From Lineolata rhizophorae (Eukaryota; Ascomycota; Dothideomycetes; Lineolatales; Lineolataceae): DNA of 64,000 bases. Both the position numbers and the translations under genes were made by a program. Below the pieces are notes generated by a model, which worked only from the letters and a program-made list of their open reading frames with translations, was not told where the DNA came from and made no database searches. This document shows positions 10,777-22,600 of the stretch, one piece after another; positions within the stretch are counted from its first letter, which is position 1; every line of letters begins with the position of its first letter. The stretch is from contig MU001691.1 of NCBI GenBank assembly GCA_010093515.1, positions 447,813-511,812 on the forward strand, read 5' to 3'.

Positions 10777-11514
10777 ATGTCCGCCAACGTCGGCCTCCCG
10801 ACCCCGCGCGGCAGCGGCACGTCGGGCTACGTGCAGCGCAACCTGTCGCAGCTGAAGCAGCGCGAGGGGCGGGACGGGGGCGGGGGCGGGGAGCGGGGGG
10901 CGCCGTACCCGCGGGCGGGCACGGGGGAGATGGCGCGGGCGAGGGAGGGGCACGAGCGGGGGCGGGAGCCGGACGCGGGGATCCTGGAGCACGAGGCGCG
11001 GCGGCGGGTCGAGCTGGCGGTGTTCGAGCTGCGGGACCGCCTGGAGGACGAGGGCGCGGACGAGGACGAGGTGGAGGCGCGGGCGGGGGCGCTGCGGGCG
11101 AGGCTGGAGCGGGAGCGGGAGCGGGAGGCGCGGAGGGCGGGGAAGGGCAGGGCGGGCGGCGGCGGCGCCGCGGCGAGGGCCGCGGGCGAGGTCAAGGGGC
11201 TGAAGATGCATCAGGTGCATGAGCTGGCGCAGGCGAAGAGAGAGGAGAGCGAGAGGTTTAGGAGGGCGTTGGGGATTAGGGAGGATTATGTCGAGGGGGG
11301 GCATTGGAGGAGGCAGGAGGAGAGGTTGAGGGAGGGGCTGGAGGAGAGGGGGAAGGAGGGGGAGGGGGAGGGGGAGGGGAGGGAGAGGGATGGAGAGAGG
11401 GGGAGGGAGAAGGATAGGGCAGGGGAGCGGGAGAGGGAGAGGGAGAGCGGAAGGGAGAGGATAAGGGAGAGGGCGAGGAGGAGTCCGGGCAGTGAAGAGG
11501 ACGAGAGTGAGTGA
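10777..11514 (+). CDS. CWC21: Pre-mRNA-splicing factor CWC21 (cwf21 domain)
   Basis: Nineteen-complex/spliceosome protein that contacts Prp8 and Snu114 near the catalytic centre, related to the N-terminus of human SRRM2. A single 245-codon exon. It begins MSANVGLPTPRGSGTSGYVQ, the hallmark N-terminus, which continues RNLSQLK. A Gly-rich linker leads to the cwf21 helix-loop segment at about 68-115 (ILEHEARRRVELAVFELRDR, then LEDEGADEDEVEARAGALRA). A conserved GLKMHQVHELAQAKREESER block follows. The C-terminal 100 residues are charged and rich in Glu-Arg and Arg-Glu repeats, as expected for an RS/RE-type tail. Purine-rich codons there (GGGAGAGGG type) make the reverse strand open as well; that antisense frame is not called. 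Confidence 0.88.
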   Translation: MSANVGLPTPRGSGTSGYVQRNLSQLKQREGRDGGGGGERGAPYPRAGTGEMARAREGHERGREPDAGILEHEARRRVELAVFELRDRLEDEGADEDEVEARAGALRARLEREREREARRAGKGRAGGGGAAARAAGEVKGLKMHQVHELAQAKREESERFRRALGIREDYVEGGHWRRQEERLREGLEERGKEGEGEGEGRERDGERGREKDRAGERERERESGRERIRERARRSPGSEEDESE

Positions 11515-11675
11515 ATGATGGCCGTGCGGGCGGTTGAAGGTACGGGTGTTTTGGCGTTCTACATACCGTTATGGCTGGGAACGAATCAACGGCGAGCGCT
11601 GGAAAAGGTGTTTGAGCCTCCAACATATTCATTTTCAGAGTGGCGACGAAGGACGGAATCAAAATGGGTTTCAGC

Positions 11676-11697
11676 TTTTTTTTTTTTTTTTTTTTTT
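11676..11697 (+). repeat. Run of 22 T at the assembly gap
   Basis: An uninterrupted homopolymer ends directly at the N block and is probably what stopped the assembly. Confidence 0.9.
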
Positions 11698-11717
11698 NNN
11701 NNNNNNNNNNNNNNNNN
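11698..11717. other. Assembly gap (20 N)
   Basis: Twenty undetermined bases between the 3' side of CWC21 and the 3' end of the isomerase gene. Its true length is unknown. The surrounding 11515-11865 holds only 3' flanking sequence of the two convergent genes. Confidence 0.97.
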
Positions 11718-11865
11718 TCCTACCGTCATACCATCAGAGCCACGTGGAGTGCCTCTATCGAAATTGAATACCTCATGTGTGATACGTCCAAGTTCGGCGA
11801 CACATGACCCGCAGCGATCGAGACGAGGCAATTCACAAACATACAAGCGCACCACAACCAGACCC

Positions 11866-12713
11866 TTATAGTTTATGCTTCTTCTCCCCACTCGCAATCT
11901 TCATGAACTCCTCCTGCGGGACCCCCTTCAAAAACCGATCCAACCCCGCAAACACCTCCTTCACCCCTTGCCGATCGAGAATGTCCATCTCGGGCGCCTT
12001 GATCAACGCCTTGATGGCCAGCACGCTCTCCTGGTTCAAATGCGGCCCCAGCCTCTCCTCCACCTCCCGGAGCACCAAGTCCACAAACCGGCCGCTCTCG
12101 CCCTGGCCGCCCGCGTCAAAAACCCCGTTCACGCAGCCCGCGCCCACCAGCTCGCCGACGGGGACCCTCCGGCTCCTGAGCAGCGCCTCGTTCGCCCTGG
12201 TGCCGCCCTCGGCCGCGAGCCCCGGGGCCGCGAAGGGCGCCAGCAGGCAGGCGTGCGGGGGCCGCGTAGACGAAGTCGGCGCGCGCGGCGCGCGCGGCCG
12301 ACGGCCGGCCCGTTCAGCGCCGCCGCCAGCGCCGTGGGGTGCGCGTGGAAGGCCCGCGTCGTGTGCGGGTTGGGCCCGGCGAGGCCGCCGAGGAGCTGCG
12401 GCCGGAGGGGCGGGGGCCGATGCCGGGCGAGGGCGCCGGGTCGCGCACGGCGTGGACGTCGGCGCCGCTGGGTCGGGGCGCGGGGGGTTAGTGTTGCGGG
12501 GGAGGGAGGGAGGCTGGTGGGCTTGCGCGGAGAAGAAGCGGCCTTTGGCCGTCAGCGCGGTGGTGGAGACGTCGTCGCGGGCGGCGACCTCGTGCAGCAG
12601 CGCGCGAGCCGGAAGTAGTGGTCGTGAGTCAGCGCGTTGAGCGTCTGGGGCCGGTTGAGTGTGATGATTGCGATGCGGCCGCGGTACTCGAGCGTGATTT
12701 CTTCGTCCGTCAT
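11866..12713 (-). pseudogene. ECI1: Peroxisomal enoyl-CoA isomerase/hydratase, frame-broken
   Basis: A crotonase-fold protein of the delta3,delta2-enoyl-CoA isomerase type, used in peroxisomal beta-oxidation of unsaturated fatty acids. The start MTDEEITLEYRGRIAIITLN (then RPQTLNALTHDHYFRLA) and the segments LLHEVAARDDVSTTALTAKG, RFFSA|GADV, FHAHPTALAAALNGPAVG, ADFVYAAP and LAPFAAPGLAAEGG are all recognisable. The tail ends GEKKHKL, a PTS1-like signal. The pieces lie in different frames. At least four one-base-type shifts are needed, near 12600, 12390-12440, 12270-12300 and 12255-12265. An in-frame loss of about a dozen family residues falls after AEGGT. One intron (12526-12468) with a GC donor and AG acceptor restores SAGADV. 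Either the gene is decaying or the consensus is poor in this GC-rich stretch beside the gap. The frame from 12147 to the stop is intact. Confidence 0.75.
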
Positions 12714-13603
12714 GGTTGCTGGAGCTGGCGCTGGAGCTGGAGCTGGTGCTGGTGCTTCTGGGGGGGGACGGTGGTGGTGGAGAGGCGGGGGATGTAAGAG
12801 TCGATACGATCGTTCATAAGGACTCTACATATTTGCAAAAAGAGAGAGAGAAGCTTTAAGTAAACGCTTTCCGACCTCTACGCGCTCGACGGCCCGTATA
12901 CGTCCCCTCCATCGTCGATGCGCGAACGTGGAGCTCGTGCACCGAGGTGCCTCGGCTGATCGTATCCCTGCGCGATCTAATCTTATCACCACGCAGAGCT
13001 CGAGTCTCCGATCTGGCCTTCCCTTTTGCGGCAACGGGCAGGGGCCTGCATTTTGCTGAGCTGGCATGCGTTCGATGTCCCGCACTATAAAGCAAAGCCG
13101 AATTCCAAGCGCGCTTCGCAGCCTTGTATTTCTTTTCAAAGAGGAAATTTCAAAATCAATTGAGCTTCGAAAACCTTGTCTGTACGGAAAGGGAGGTTTG
13201 ACGTGTGCTGAAGGGGAAGAACAATACTATAGTGACCGGGACTGATTGGTAACTGAGTACGCCGCCTGGACAAGGAAAACAAACGGATAAATCGCCCTAA
13301 ACCGCCCAGCAAGAAAAGATATCAAAACCAACTGAGCTGAGACTAGCCGCCCAGACTCTGAGACTCCGTTGCCAGACGTATTAATCAGAGCCAGTATCCC
13401 CGCTAACGTTGTGATTGCTAGGAACAGAAATGACCCACCACCACCACCCACCCACGGCTCCATTTTAGACCCCCAAAAGACTGCAACCAGCGATAATGAC
13501 CCCCGAACCAGTCCCCAACTTGCGCGGAGACTGGCCTGCCGTCCCCAAACCACGAACCCACAATCCACAACGTCCCCACGCACCCTTCCCCCCAGGCGGC
13601 GGT
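12714..13603. other. Intergenic region, ECI1-like promoter side
   Basis: About 890 bp between two minus-strand genes. It starts with a CT/GCTGGAG-type repetitive stretch just upstream of the isomerase start (about 12719-12760). A 150-codon minus frame at 13227-13679 overlaps the next gene in another frame and looks spurious. Confidence 0.4.
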
Positions 13604-14596
13604 TCACCTCGCCTTCCCTCCACGCGCCGCTCCCCCCCTCCTCGGCACCGCCGGATACCTCCTCTCGATCTCGCGACAAACCTCCAGCAACAACATGACG
13701 AAGCGCTCGTGACTCAGCTCCCTCATGCGCCTCCTAGCCTCCCTCCGCCCGAGCCGCAGCCCGGGCGGGTCCAACGCGTGATCCGGCACGGGCGCCGCCG
13801 GCCCCGGCGGCCCCGGCGCAGCGCCGATCCCCGCTGCTCCTCCTCCCGCAGGCCCCGCCCCCGCGCCCGCCGCAGCCGCAGCCGCCGCCGCAGCAGCAGC
13901 AGCAGCAGCCTTCCTGGCCCGCTCCTCCCTCCGCCGGCGCCGCACCCCTTCCCGCCGCCCCACCTCGTCGCACACGTCCTGGCTCAGCTCGGCGAAGAAG
14001 GCGTCCAGCAGCTGGGGCAGCCTGGCGACGGGCGCGATGGGCGGCGGCGGCGGCGGCTCCGTCGGCGTCGACGCCCCGTCGGCGCGCGGCTCGTCGTCCC
14101 CGGGCAGCGATGGCGCTGCCGCTTCCGGCGCGCCGCCGTCATGGTGGTGGTGGTGATGCTGCTGCAGCTGCAGGGCCAACGGCACGGCCCCGCCGCCCGC
14201 GCCGATGCTGGCCGCGCGGTTCCGGCGCCGTCTGGCCGCCGGGGCCGGGAAGCCGCCGTGGGCGGGGAGCGCGGCGGCGGCGGCGGCGGGGCGGCGGCCG
14301 ATGCCGTCGGTGGCGCCGTGACCGCTGCTGCCGTCGGGCGGGGCGCCGTAGGGGGCGCGGGCCCAGACGAGGGCCGAGGCGGCGGGGGAAGCGGAAGGGG
14401 ACGAAGAGGAAGAGGAGCAGGAGGAGGAGGAGGAGGAGGAGGCGGAGGGGAGCGGCGCGCCGCAGGAGCGTAGGTAGGTGACGAAGCGGGTGTGGTGGGC
14501 GTGGAGGGTGCCGAGGGGGATGGGGGCTGTGGTTGGAGGGGGTGCGGGGAGGGGGGCGCGGTGGGGTGGGAGGGCGGCGGCGGTGGGGAAGGACAT
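13604..14596 (-). CDS. Unassigned low-complexity protein with two GIT/SHD-like motifs
   Basis: A 330-codon single frame. The N-terminus (MSFPTAAALPPHRAPLPAPP, then HAHHTRFVTYLRSCGAPLP) precedes long Ser, Pro, Ala and His runs. Two segments stand out. Residues about 187-212 read ARLPQLLDAFFAELSQDVCD followed by EVGRRE. Residues about 285-313 read ARRRMRELSHERFVMLLLEV followed by CREIERRYP. Both fit the Leu-x3-(R/F)F-x2-L-x2-(D/E)V-x2-E-x2-RR pattern of the GIT/Spa2-homology repeat, which usually occurs as a tandem pair. They are separated by about 70 residues with a 15-Ala tract. Spa2 proteins carry the pair near the N-terminus of a much longer chain, so this is not an ordinary Spa2. A scaffold role is inference. 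The frame is real-looking because only the non-repetitive ends and motifs resemble protein; other frames do not. Confidence 0.55.
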   Translation of the reverse strand: MSFPTAAALPPHRAPLPAPPPTTAPIPLGTLHAHHTRFVTYLRSCGAPLPSASSSSSSSCSSSSSSPSASPAASALVWARAPYGAPPDGSSGHGATDGIGRRPAAAAAALPAHGGFPAPAARRRRNRAASIGAGGGAVPLALQLQQHHHHHHDGGAPEAAAPSLPGDDEPRADGASTPTEPPPPPPIAPVARLPQLLDAFFAELSQDVCDEVGRREGVRRRRREERARKAAAAAAAAAAAAAAGAGAGPAGGGAAGIGAAPGPPGPAAPVPDHALDPPGLRLGRREARRRMRELSHERFVMLLLEVCREIERRYPAVPRRGGAARGGKAR

Positions 14597-16098
14597 TTTG
14601 GTGGGGATGGCGGGGTTGCGGGCGAGGTTGGTGAGGCGGATGGGGTCGGCGGTGGGAGCGGAAGAAAGCGTGTGAAGCGAGGTGAGGTGAGGCGAGGTTT
14701 GTTCGTGCGCGGCGCGGGTTGCGAAAAGCGCGCGGTGTTTGCCTGTCGAGTTGTTGGGTGCAGCGGGCAGGTCACACGGGGGCTGGATCGGTCGCGGCCG
14801 TACGACGTGGCTGGCTAGAGACTGTCTCTCTCTCTCTCGCTTTCTCTCTCCGGGGCGACCTGTGACTGGCGACTGGCGACGGGCGTGTCTGCGACGACGG
14901 AAAGAGCCCAGGGAGGCGCCGGCGTGGCCGAGGCGACGTGCGGACGGGACGACGGCGGGAGCGAAGGGAGACGCGCGCGCTGCTGATGAGTAAGACGCGG
15001 AGACTGCGCCTCCGGAGGCGGCGCGCGCGACGGCGAGACGGAAGAGGTGCGAAAGACTCGGCGGGCGGGCGCGCAGCTGTTATCCGTCCGCGGCCGGCCG
15101 CCGGCGGGACGACGACGAGAGAGCCCGGAGAGACGTGGCGCGCGTGATGGGGAGGACGAGGGGCGGCGGCGGTGGTGGTGGGCGAGTGCGCGTGTGGGTG
15201 TGTCGGCCGGCCGGTGGTCAGCTGGGCGCGAGAGCGTGTGTGTGTCTCGTCGCGCGGCCCGTCGCAGGTGGCTGGGCTATCGCGAGAACCCTCCCGGCCG
15301 AGATTCGGACTACATGTGTAGGTAGGTGTGTGCGTGCGTGCGACTCGGTGAGGCTGGCGGCGATCCCTCCTCTCGCTTTCTTGACGGCGCCCTTTTAAAG
15401 AGCAAGCAGCCGCGGCGCGCCCGGCGAGGCAGCCAACACGCCCGCCTCCAGCCAGGCAGGCCACGATAGGCCGCCGGCGCGGCAAGTTTCAGGGCGCGCC
15501 GCCTGGGCTGGGCCGCCTGGCCTGCTGCCGCCGCGCCGGCCTTGCGCGCAGGTACCGGCGAATGGCCGCCGTCCCGCAGCCGGCCAGCCGCCCTCCCGGC
15601 TCCATCAAGTTCGTCGCGCGGCCATGCACAAGCTTCCGTGCCGCCCCTCCCCTCCCCCCCGCAGCATCGCCGCTGCGCGTGATGTGGCCGCAGCCCGTCC
15701 CGATCGGGCCAACCGTGCGGCACACACTCTTCCCACTCCCAGTACGCGTGGGCCGGCGACGAGCAGTACATGGTATCTACCCCCCGAGCCAGGCGGGCAC
15801 CGCAGCCTCGCCGCTCCGTGCCTCAGCTGGAAGGGAAAAAAAAAAGAAAGAAAAGAGGTCGCAAAGGCGAGAAAGAGGGCGAGCGTTCCTCTCGTCCCTT
15901 GTCCGCTGTCCTCTCGTCCGCAAACCCTGCGACCCGCCGACCTCCTGGGAGGGCCAAGCAGGGCGATGTGACGTGATAGGCGCTGTACATCTCCATCTAC
16001 ATACCTGCTTCGTACACACGGCAGCCTCGGCTATGCAGCCTGCGTTGCGCCCCGCGTCGCCGTGTAGACACACACACCCACCCACACACACACCCACC

Positions 16099-16141
<43 letters not shown>

Positions 16142-16694
16142 GTAGTACATATGCACGTGCGGTCCGATGCGGTCCAGGCAGTCCCCGGGAGGTGTTTGGG
16201 AACGAAAAGCACTAGCTCCCAATGCGGCCATCCGGTGGGGCAGGCAGACGGACGAGCTGACGGGGACGAGCCTCAACTCAGAACCCCGACGAACCATCAT
16301 CGTCAGCTGAAAACTTAAAGAAAAATAAATAAAAAATAAATAAAAAAGACCACCAATGAATCTTGCTTAAAAACAGATAAAAATCCAAAGATTCGCTATA
16401 TACTACCCGCCTGCTCAGCTCCAGCTCTCCCGCAAGGCTATCGCGCGTACTACACGCGTATGCTCAGGCCAAAACAAAGTCTGCCCGCAAACCGCAGCGC
16501 AGGGTGCGACCTCGCAGAAACCCGGCGCAGACCGCTCGGTGAAGGCGCGCTACCCGACTAGGAAGAGCTGTTCACGAGGCAACCCGCCCCCTGGATCCAG
16601 AAAACGCTGCCTCGACACACAAAAACCCCAGGGCAGGCCGAAGCCGTCCACCTAGCCCTTCAGCCTCGCCGCCCAAACCACCACCACCACCACC
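14597..16694. other. GC-rich spacer with CA microsatellite
   Basis: About 2.1 kb between two minus-strand genes. It holds CT-rich and GT-rich tracts, the CA repeat listed separately and an A/AAT-rich patch at 16316-16350. ORFs up to 237 codons open on both strands because of high GC, but none shows a domain. The first several hundred bases are the likely promoter of the GIT-like gene; the last part is the LAA1 3' flank. Confidence 0.4.
16068..16139 (+). repeat. CA-rich microsatellite
   Basis: ACAC/CCCA imperfect repeats followed by a pure (CA)n stretch at 16107-16139. Confidence 0.9.
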
Positions 16695-19600
16695 CTACCC
16701 AAAGTCCATCCTCAACGCGATCCTCGGCGCCGCCTCCCCGCCGTCCCCTCTCCCCTCCTCTCCCCTCTGCCCCTGCCGCTGCCCCGATCCACCCCCACCC
16801 CCAACCTCCCTAACCACCTCCTCCAAGAACGCCCTCTCCGCCTCCCCCAACCCGCCCACCACCCTCGCAAACGCCCCCTTATCCGCCGCCGCCACCTCCA
16901 GCACCCACCTCGCCGTCTCGCGCCTCACCCCCGCCGCCCGCGCCCCGCGCCCGCGCCCTCGCGCCCGCGCCCGCTCCAGCAGCGTCGGCACCGCCACGCC
17001 CATGGCCGCCGCGAGCCGCCGCTGCCGTTGCGGCGCGCCCTCGGCGCCGCGCAGACCCGCCACCCACGCGACGAGGCCCTGCGCGAGCAGGGCGCGGGCC
17101 TCGGCCGTGTCGGGGTCGTCGGGGTCGTCGTCGTCGTCATCGTCCTCGTCGTCGCCGCCCTCGCTGCTCGCGGCGCCGGCCCGGTGCGCGACAAAAGCGC
17201 ACAGCCGCGGCAGGAGCAGCGCGGGGAGCGCCGTTTCGGCCGTGGCGCCTGCGGCAGCGGCCGAAGCCGGGGACCCCTCTTCCTCCTCCTCCACCTCCTC
17301 CTCCGATGAGGGTGGCGGCGGCGGAAGCAGCAGCAGCGTGCGCGCGCAGCCAGCCGCCACCTTGGCCGTCGTGCGGCTCGCCAAGCAGTCGGCGAGCTGG
17401 GCGACGAAGCGCTCGAGCAAGGGGTCGCGGGCCGCGAGCCGGGGCGCCGCGGCCGACAGCAGCATCGTGCTCGCCATGATGGCGTGCTTCTCGCAGGGCA
17501 GCGCCGCCGGCGTCTCGCGCCGCTGCGCCGTCCTGATGGTGGCCAGGAGCTGCGTGAGCGTCGCGCGCAGCTGCGTCTGCGTCGCCGAGGCCGCGTCGTC
17601 GCCCGTCCCGCCCGGAGACGACGACGAGGGCGACGACGAGGGCGACGACGAGGAGCGTGCGAGCGACGCCACGAAGCGTCGGAATATGGGCAGCGCTTGC
17701 GGGACCGCCGTGGCCTGGCATGAGCCCGTGCTGATGATGGTGCTGAAGATGTGCAGGATGCAGGCGTGTAGGTCCGTCTTGATGATCGAGGGGAAGACGG
17801 CGGCCGCGTCGACGAGGGAGGAAAGGGAGAGTGATAGCAGTGCCACGCTTTCGTCGTTGAGCTCGTGGCGGGCTAAGTATGACATGCAATAGGTTAAAAC
17901 GCAAGTCTTTCCTGGGAATGTGCAACGGGGCCGAAGATCTCTCACCTAGGGCATTCTCGCCATTCAAAGTAGGCACAAGCCCGGCAATTACTAGCACGAC
18001 AATACGCGTAAGCTCGAAAAGCTGATCAATATCTTCCGAAAGCTTCTCTTCCCCAACGACAGGACTGCGGTGATGGGTGGAATTAGCACATTCGAACAAG
18101 TCGTAATTAACTTGGGGGCGATAGCTTACTCCTGGGTATTCCTTGCCGACGGATGGCCCAGGCACAAATTCCTCGCAATCTCTACGATGACTGCCTGGAC
18201 GGCTAGCGGCTCTGTCAGGACCAATCTGTCGAGCATGTCCATAGTCTCCGAAAAGATGACTTCCTGGTAAATGGCATAGCCTGACACAGACGGGCGTAAG
18301 ATTTTCTTGAGCGCCTGCAAGATCTCGAGCGTATGCTCTTGATTGGCTTGATTTTCACCGGAGCGCCCAGCCAGCGCCTCGAAAGCCAGACCGAACAGCA
18401 CGAAGAAGAAGGCGACCGGTTCGTCACGGTAGTTGATGTCGTTCGGGCGCCGTGTGGTGCCCTCGGGCGAAGCGGACTCGTCAGCAGCGGTTCGGCCGTC
18501 TAGCGCGTCGAAAACGAAGTCGCTGTCTTCGTCGATGAGGCTTGCGATTGCATCAACCAGCTTGAGCCAGGAGTCCTGGTAGAACTTTTGATGGATTTGT
18601 GTCAGCGAATTGGACAGCAGAAAACTCCCAGACCAAGGATACTATACCTTTAGCAGCGTCTCCCTGTTCAGAGCCGCGTAAATCGTGTCCAGACTTCCGG
18701 TCAAAGACGCCGGACCCGCTGACATTGAAATATCGGGCTCGAATCTCAGCCGTGCAAACTCCCTCAATGACGATAGCCATAGGGGCGTGAGCTTGGCCAC
18801 ATGCGGCTTCAACACGTCGGTAAGGTACTTTTGCTCCGCACTTGCTATCTGTAGCTCCGCCCAGGCGGAGAAGACCGACATCTTGACCATGACCTGGGCG
18901 TTGGAACTTAGTCCCTTGAGGTCGCCGATAGCGGCCATCTCGGTATTGCCTGGACACTGTATTAGCAACATTGGAGTAGGGAAAAGGCCGAAAGGTTGGC
19001 CACCTACTCGAGAAATTCTCCAACGCAGACACAAGTAGCTTCAAAATCCTACCCATACGGTCCACATCGGTCACAATTCCCGTTGCAATGAACGTCGCGC
19101 ATACGCTGACCGCCTGTGCGGCTAGCTCGGGCGACGAATCCGCTGCAAAAGCCGGCGTGAGCGCGGACCCTATCTGTGCCTGATATTGTTCGAGCAGCGA
19201 GGCTTCAACGAAGTCAGGATCGGGTGTCTTGCCGAAAAGCCTCAGGACTTGATCGATGATGCGTAGACCCCTCAGGCGTAGTTCGACGACGCCAGCAGTC
19301 GACGCCGAGAAAGCAACCCGTACAACGTCCGCAACGCGCTGCTGCAGCGCCTTTTCAGCAGGAGAGTCATCCTTCACGCCGGCGTCCTTAGCTGCAATGG
19401 ACAAAAGGTCGCTCAACAGGTCCATCGCAAAAGTGCGGACCTGCCATTTCAGCATCTCCAACGTCGAGGTAGATTCATCTTCCGCACCGGCACCGGCGCC
19501 GGGCCCTCCTCCAGCAACGGACGTTGCGAAGCCGGCGACCTCCTCATCCTGAAGATCGGCGCCACCAGTTTGCTTCGTCTGTTGAGCAGTCGTGGGTGCC

Positions 19601-22600
19601 TGATCTTGATTGCTAGTCGTACGTGTGAGTGCAGTATGGCATCGCTGGACCCAATCCAAAGTGGCCGTTAGCCCCGTTTGATGAAGCCAGTTGCGGAAGA
19701 TGTTCTGAACAACGTCGTTGTTCGGATCAGTATTAAGTGCGAACCACAGCGCATCTTCAAGGCCAGGCTGAGCAGTGCGGAGGATATCAGGTGCATCTCG
19801 GCGCATAAGGTTATGCAAGCCATCGAGGGCCATCTTGCGGATTTTCGCGGAATTTGCGGAAGTGAGGTCTTTTTGTAGTCTTTTGACATACGCAGCGTAC
19901 TCCATGTGACCGGGCGCGTATAGTGAAAGGTGCTCTAGACACCGGAGGCTTTCAATCAGAACCAATTCCTCAGTTTCATGCTGGAACTGGCCGAGAAGAG
20001 TCATGATAAGGTCTCGAGGTTTCGCCATGTCTTGCAGATCCGGGCCAAGAACATTGATGAGGCTATCTATGCAACGAGCAATCACCGCCGGAGTAGGCTG
20101 ATCAACTTCTAGATTGGAAGCCGTCTGCGCTACCGACTCCTCGTTGTGAGAATCGCTCATGTATAGTTGGGAAAGAATGCCGAGAGTGCTGGAGACGTAT
20201 CCGGAAAAGGACAGCCCAGCCGATTCTGCAACCCTGGACAGGCTGTCTAGTGCCCAGAAATGCACAGTCGGATGAGGATCGCTGCTGAGAGACATGAGGA
20301 TGCTGAGGATATTTTTCAAATGAAACCCTGCAGCCATGCCGCCCAGCTGTGAGTGTATTGATCCTAGAGCGACCGCGTAGCCTGAACGGGCCTGTGGCTC
20401 CCTGTTGGAAACGATTTGATCCACTAGGAAGTTAACCTCAGCCGTCGTGAACGTATTACCAGCGCCGCTGCACAATCTTCCGAGCGCTTCGGACGCGACA
20501 TTTCGGACAAACGGGTCATTATCGACCACGAAGGAACGAAGCAATTCCTGTATTGCCTTCTCAACAGGAGGCGCTTTTAAATCACCTGGGCTAGACCGCG
20601 TTTCCTTGACGGCAACCTTCATAGTGGAAAGTAACGCGGCTGCAATATTAACAGTCATTGCAGCCTTTCTCGCTGGATCCCGTTGCAACGAATTGGCCGA
20701 AAGGAAAGAGACCATTTGCTCTAGTATGCTCTCTTGAACTTTAACCGCCTGTAAGGGAAGAGTTACGGCGAATAGGTTGATCGCAGCATTGACCACCTCT
20801 GTCGAAGGTGGATCTGGTAGCTCTTCAGAATCTGCCAGTTCGTTGACATACAATCTGAGAGAGTCATGCTCCCGTGAACCGCATATTGGCGAAAGTAACT
20901 AGTTACAGTTAGACATACTAGAAATCATTGAGCTTGAATCGCAGGGCTTGACGAAGGGTTACTTGCAGTTCGGTCAATCTTAGCTTGGGGACCCTTTCTC
21001 GTCGTCCAATGTCTTATTACCGCAGCACCTCCCTCTCCTTCGAGAGTCCTAAAGTCTAAACCCTGTACCATACCGGTAACACCGAAACCACAATTATCTG
21101 CGACGTCCCAAATGCTCTCAAATGTCCCTGCAGACGTAGCGATCGAGCTGCTAAGAGAGCTAGGAGCGTACGAGTCTGGGTCCGCAAACGAAGACAACGC
21201 AAGAGGGAGTACATTGGATTGCAGGAGAGCCTCCGCACTACCGGCGGGGCTGAGGTTGATAAGCTTGGTATAGCACTGTAGGACCCGTCTGCGGACCATG
21301 AGATCAAAGTCCTGAAGTTGGAGCGATGGCGAAAGCCGAAATCCGATGTCTTCCGTGGTTTTGCGAGCAGGCAACGAGTTGAGGAACAGCGCCGTATTTT
21401 GCAGCATAGCCGCCAGCCGCTTAGTAACGTCCACAGTGAGAAGGCGGCTGTTGCAAGAAAGAAATGCAAGGATAGAGCCCAGAGCACATTCTCGAACGTG
21501 GGCTAGGAAGCTGAGTTCGAGCATGTTGCGGTGGCCCATGTTGTCTTTGTTCAGTGGTTTTGGAAGTGCATTCTTCCAAAGCAATAGTAGCTGGGAAAGA
21601 TGGATTTTGACGAAGTTGGGACCGAGACTCATTAACCCTCCGATGAGAATCCAGGCTACTTGGATCTGAGTGCTCGAGATTCGGAGGTCCGAGCTACTAC
21701 TTGATTTGAGGAGATTTGTTGCTTGGGAGAGCACTCGCGAGTTTATCTCTACGGATCCATACAGGGGTTGTAGGTTGCTCGTACTGAGCACTGCTGCAAG
21801 GCCGTTCGCCCAACCCACGCAACGCCTCGGGGATTGACGAGGTCCAGCGAGTTGGCCAAGCTCACGATTAACGCTGTTCATACATATTGTAACGCATGGC
21901 AAGAGTTGTTGGGGACATGCCAACACGAATGATCGAAGGCAAGCCGAGGCATGGACCTGCACAGTGTAGCTCGGATGCTGCAGAACCTGGAGAAGACCTT
22001 CTCTGCACAAGTCTGCAATAGAGCTTGTCGCAGAACCTAACGACGAAATCAACGACGATAGGGTGCTCAGGGTACCTGTCAACGTCTGCTTAGCAGGTTC
22101 TGGCCGCTCCTTTAATGCTTGCGGGTAATCCTTCAAAATATCGTTGATCAGATACTTGGCTGCGCCTATTTGGCCGGCTTCTCCCAGCATTTGCTGGCCA
22201 ACGACGTTTTCCAGGATGATTCTGACATATCTGCGCGTTGTGAGCTGCCGGTATCTGTTGTGTACAATACTTGAACTGCATAAGAGATCGACTAGAAGGT
22301 GCCGAGCGATTTCCGAATATTTCGTTGAAGCAATCGACTCTCCTAAGCTAGTGATCGTCTTCACATAACATACCGCAATCCCCGCTCTTGCTCGATTGCT
22401 TGTCACGGGTCTGCAATAGTGACTCGAAAGCTGCTTCAACAGATCAGGCAAGCTGTAAGAAAGCTGCGTCACCGGTTTTGTGGGCGCTGGAGAACCTGGT
22501 CTCTCTGGAGCAACGCTGTCCTCATCATCGTCGGCCCCTCCCTTCGGCGCTTTTTTGCTCTTTTTTGGCTTCCTAAGTCGCGGAATCGGTTGAGAATTAG

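Noticed and set aside
13227-13679. 150-codon minus frame with hydrophobic stretch (FLFLAITTLAGILALI)
   Set aside because: It overlaps the 3' part of the GIT-like gene in another frame, and its N-terminal half is a GC shadow.
16068-16139. CA repeat considered as a telomere-like or CRISPR-like array
   Set aside because: Simple dinucleotide microsatellite with no spacers or telomeric unit.
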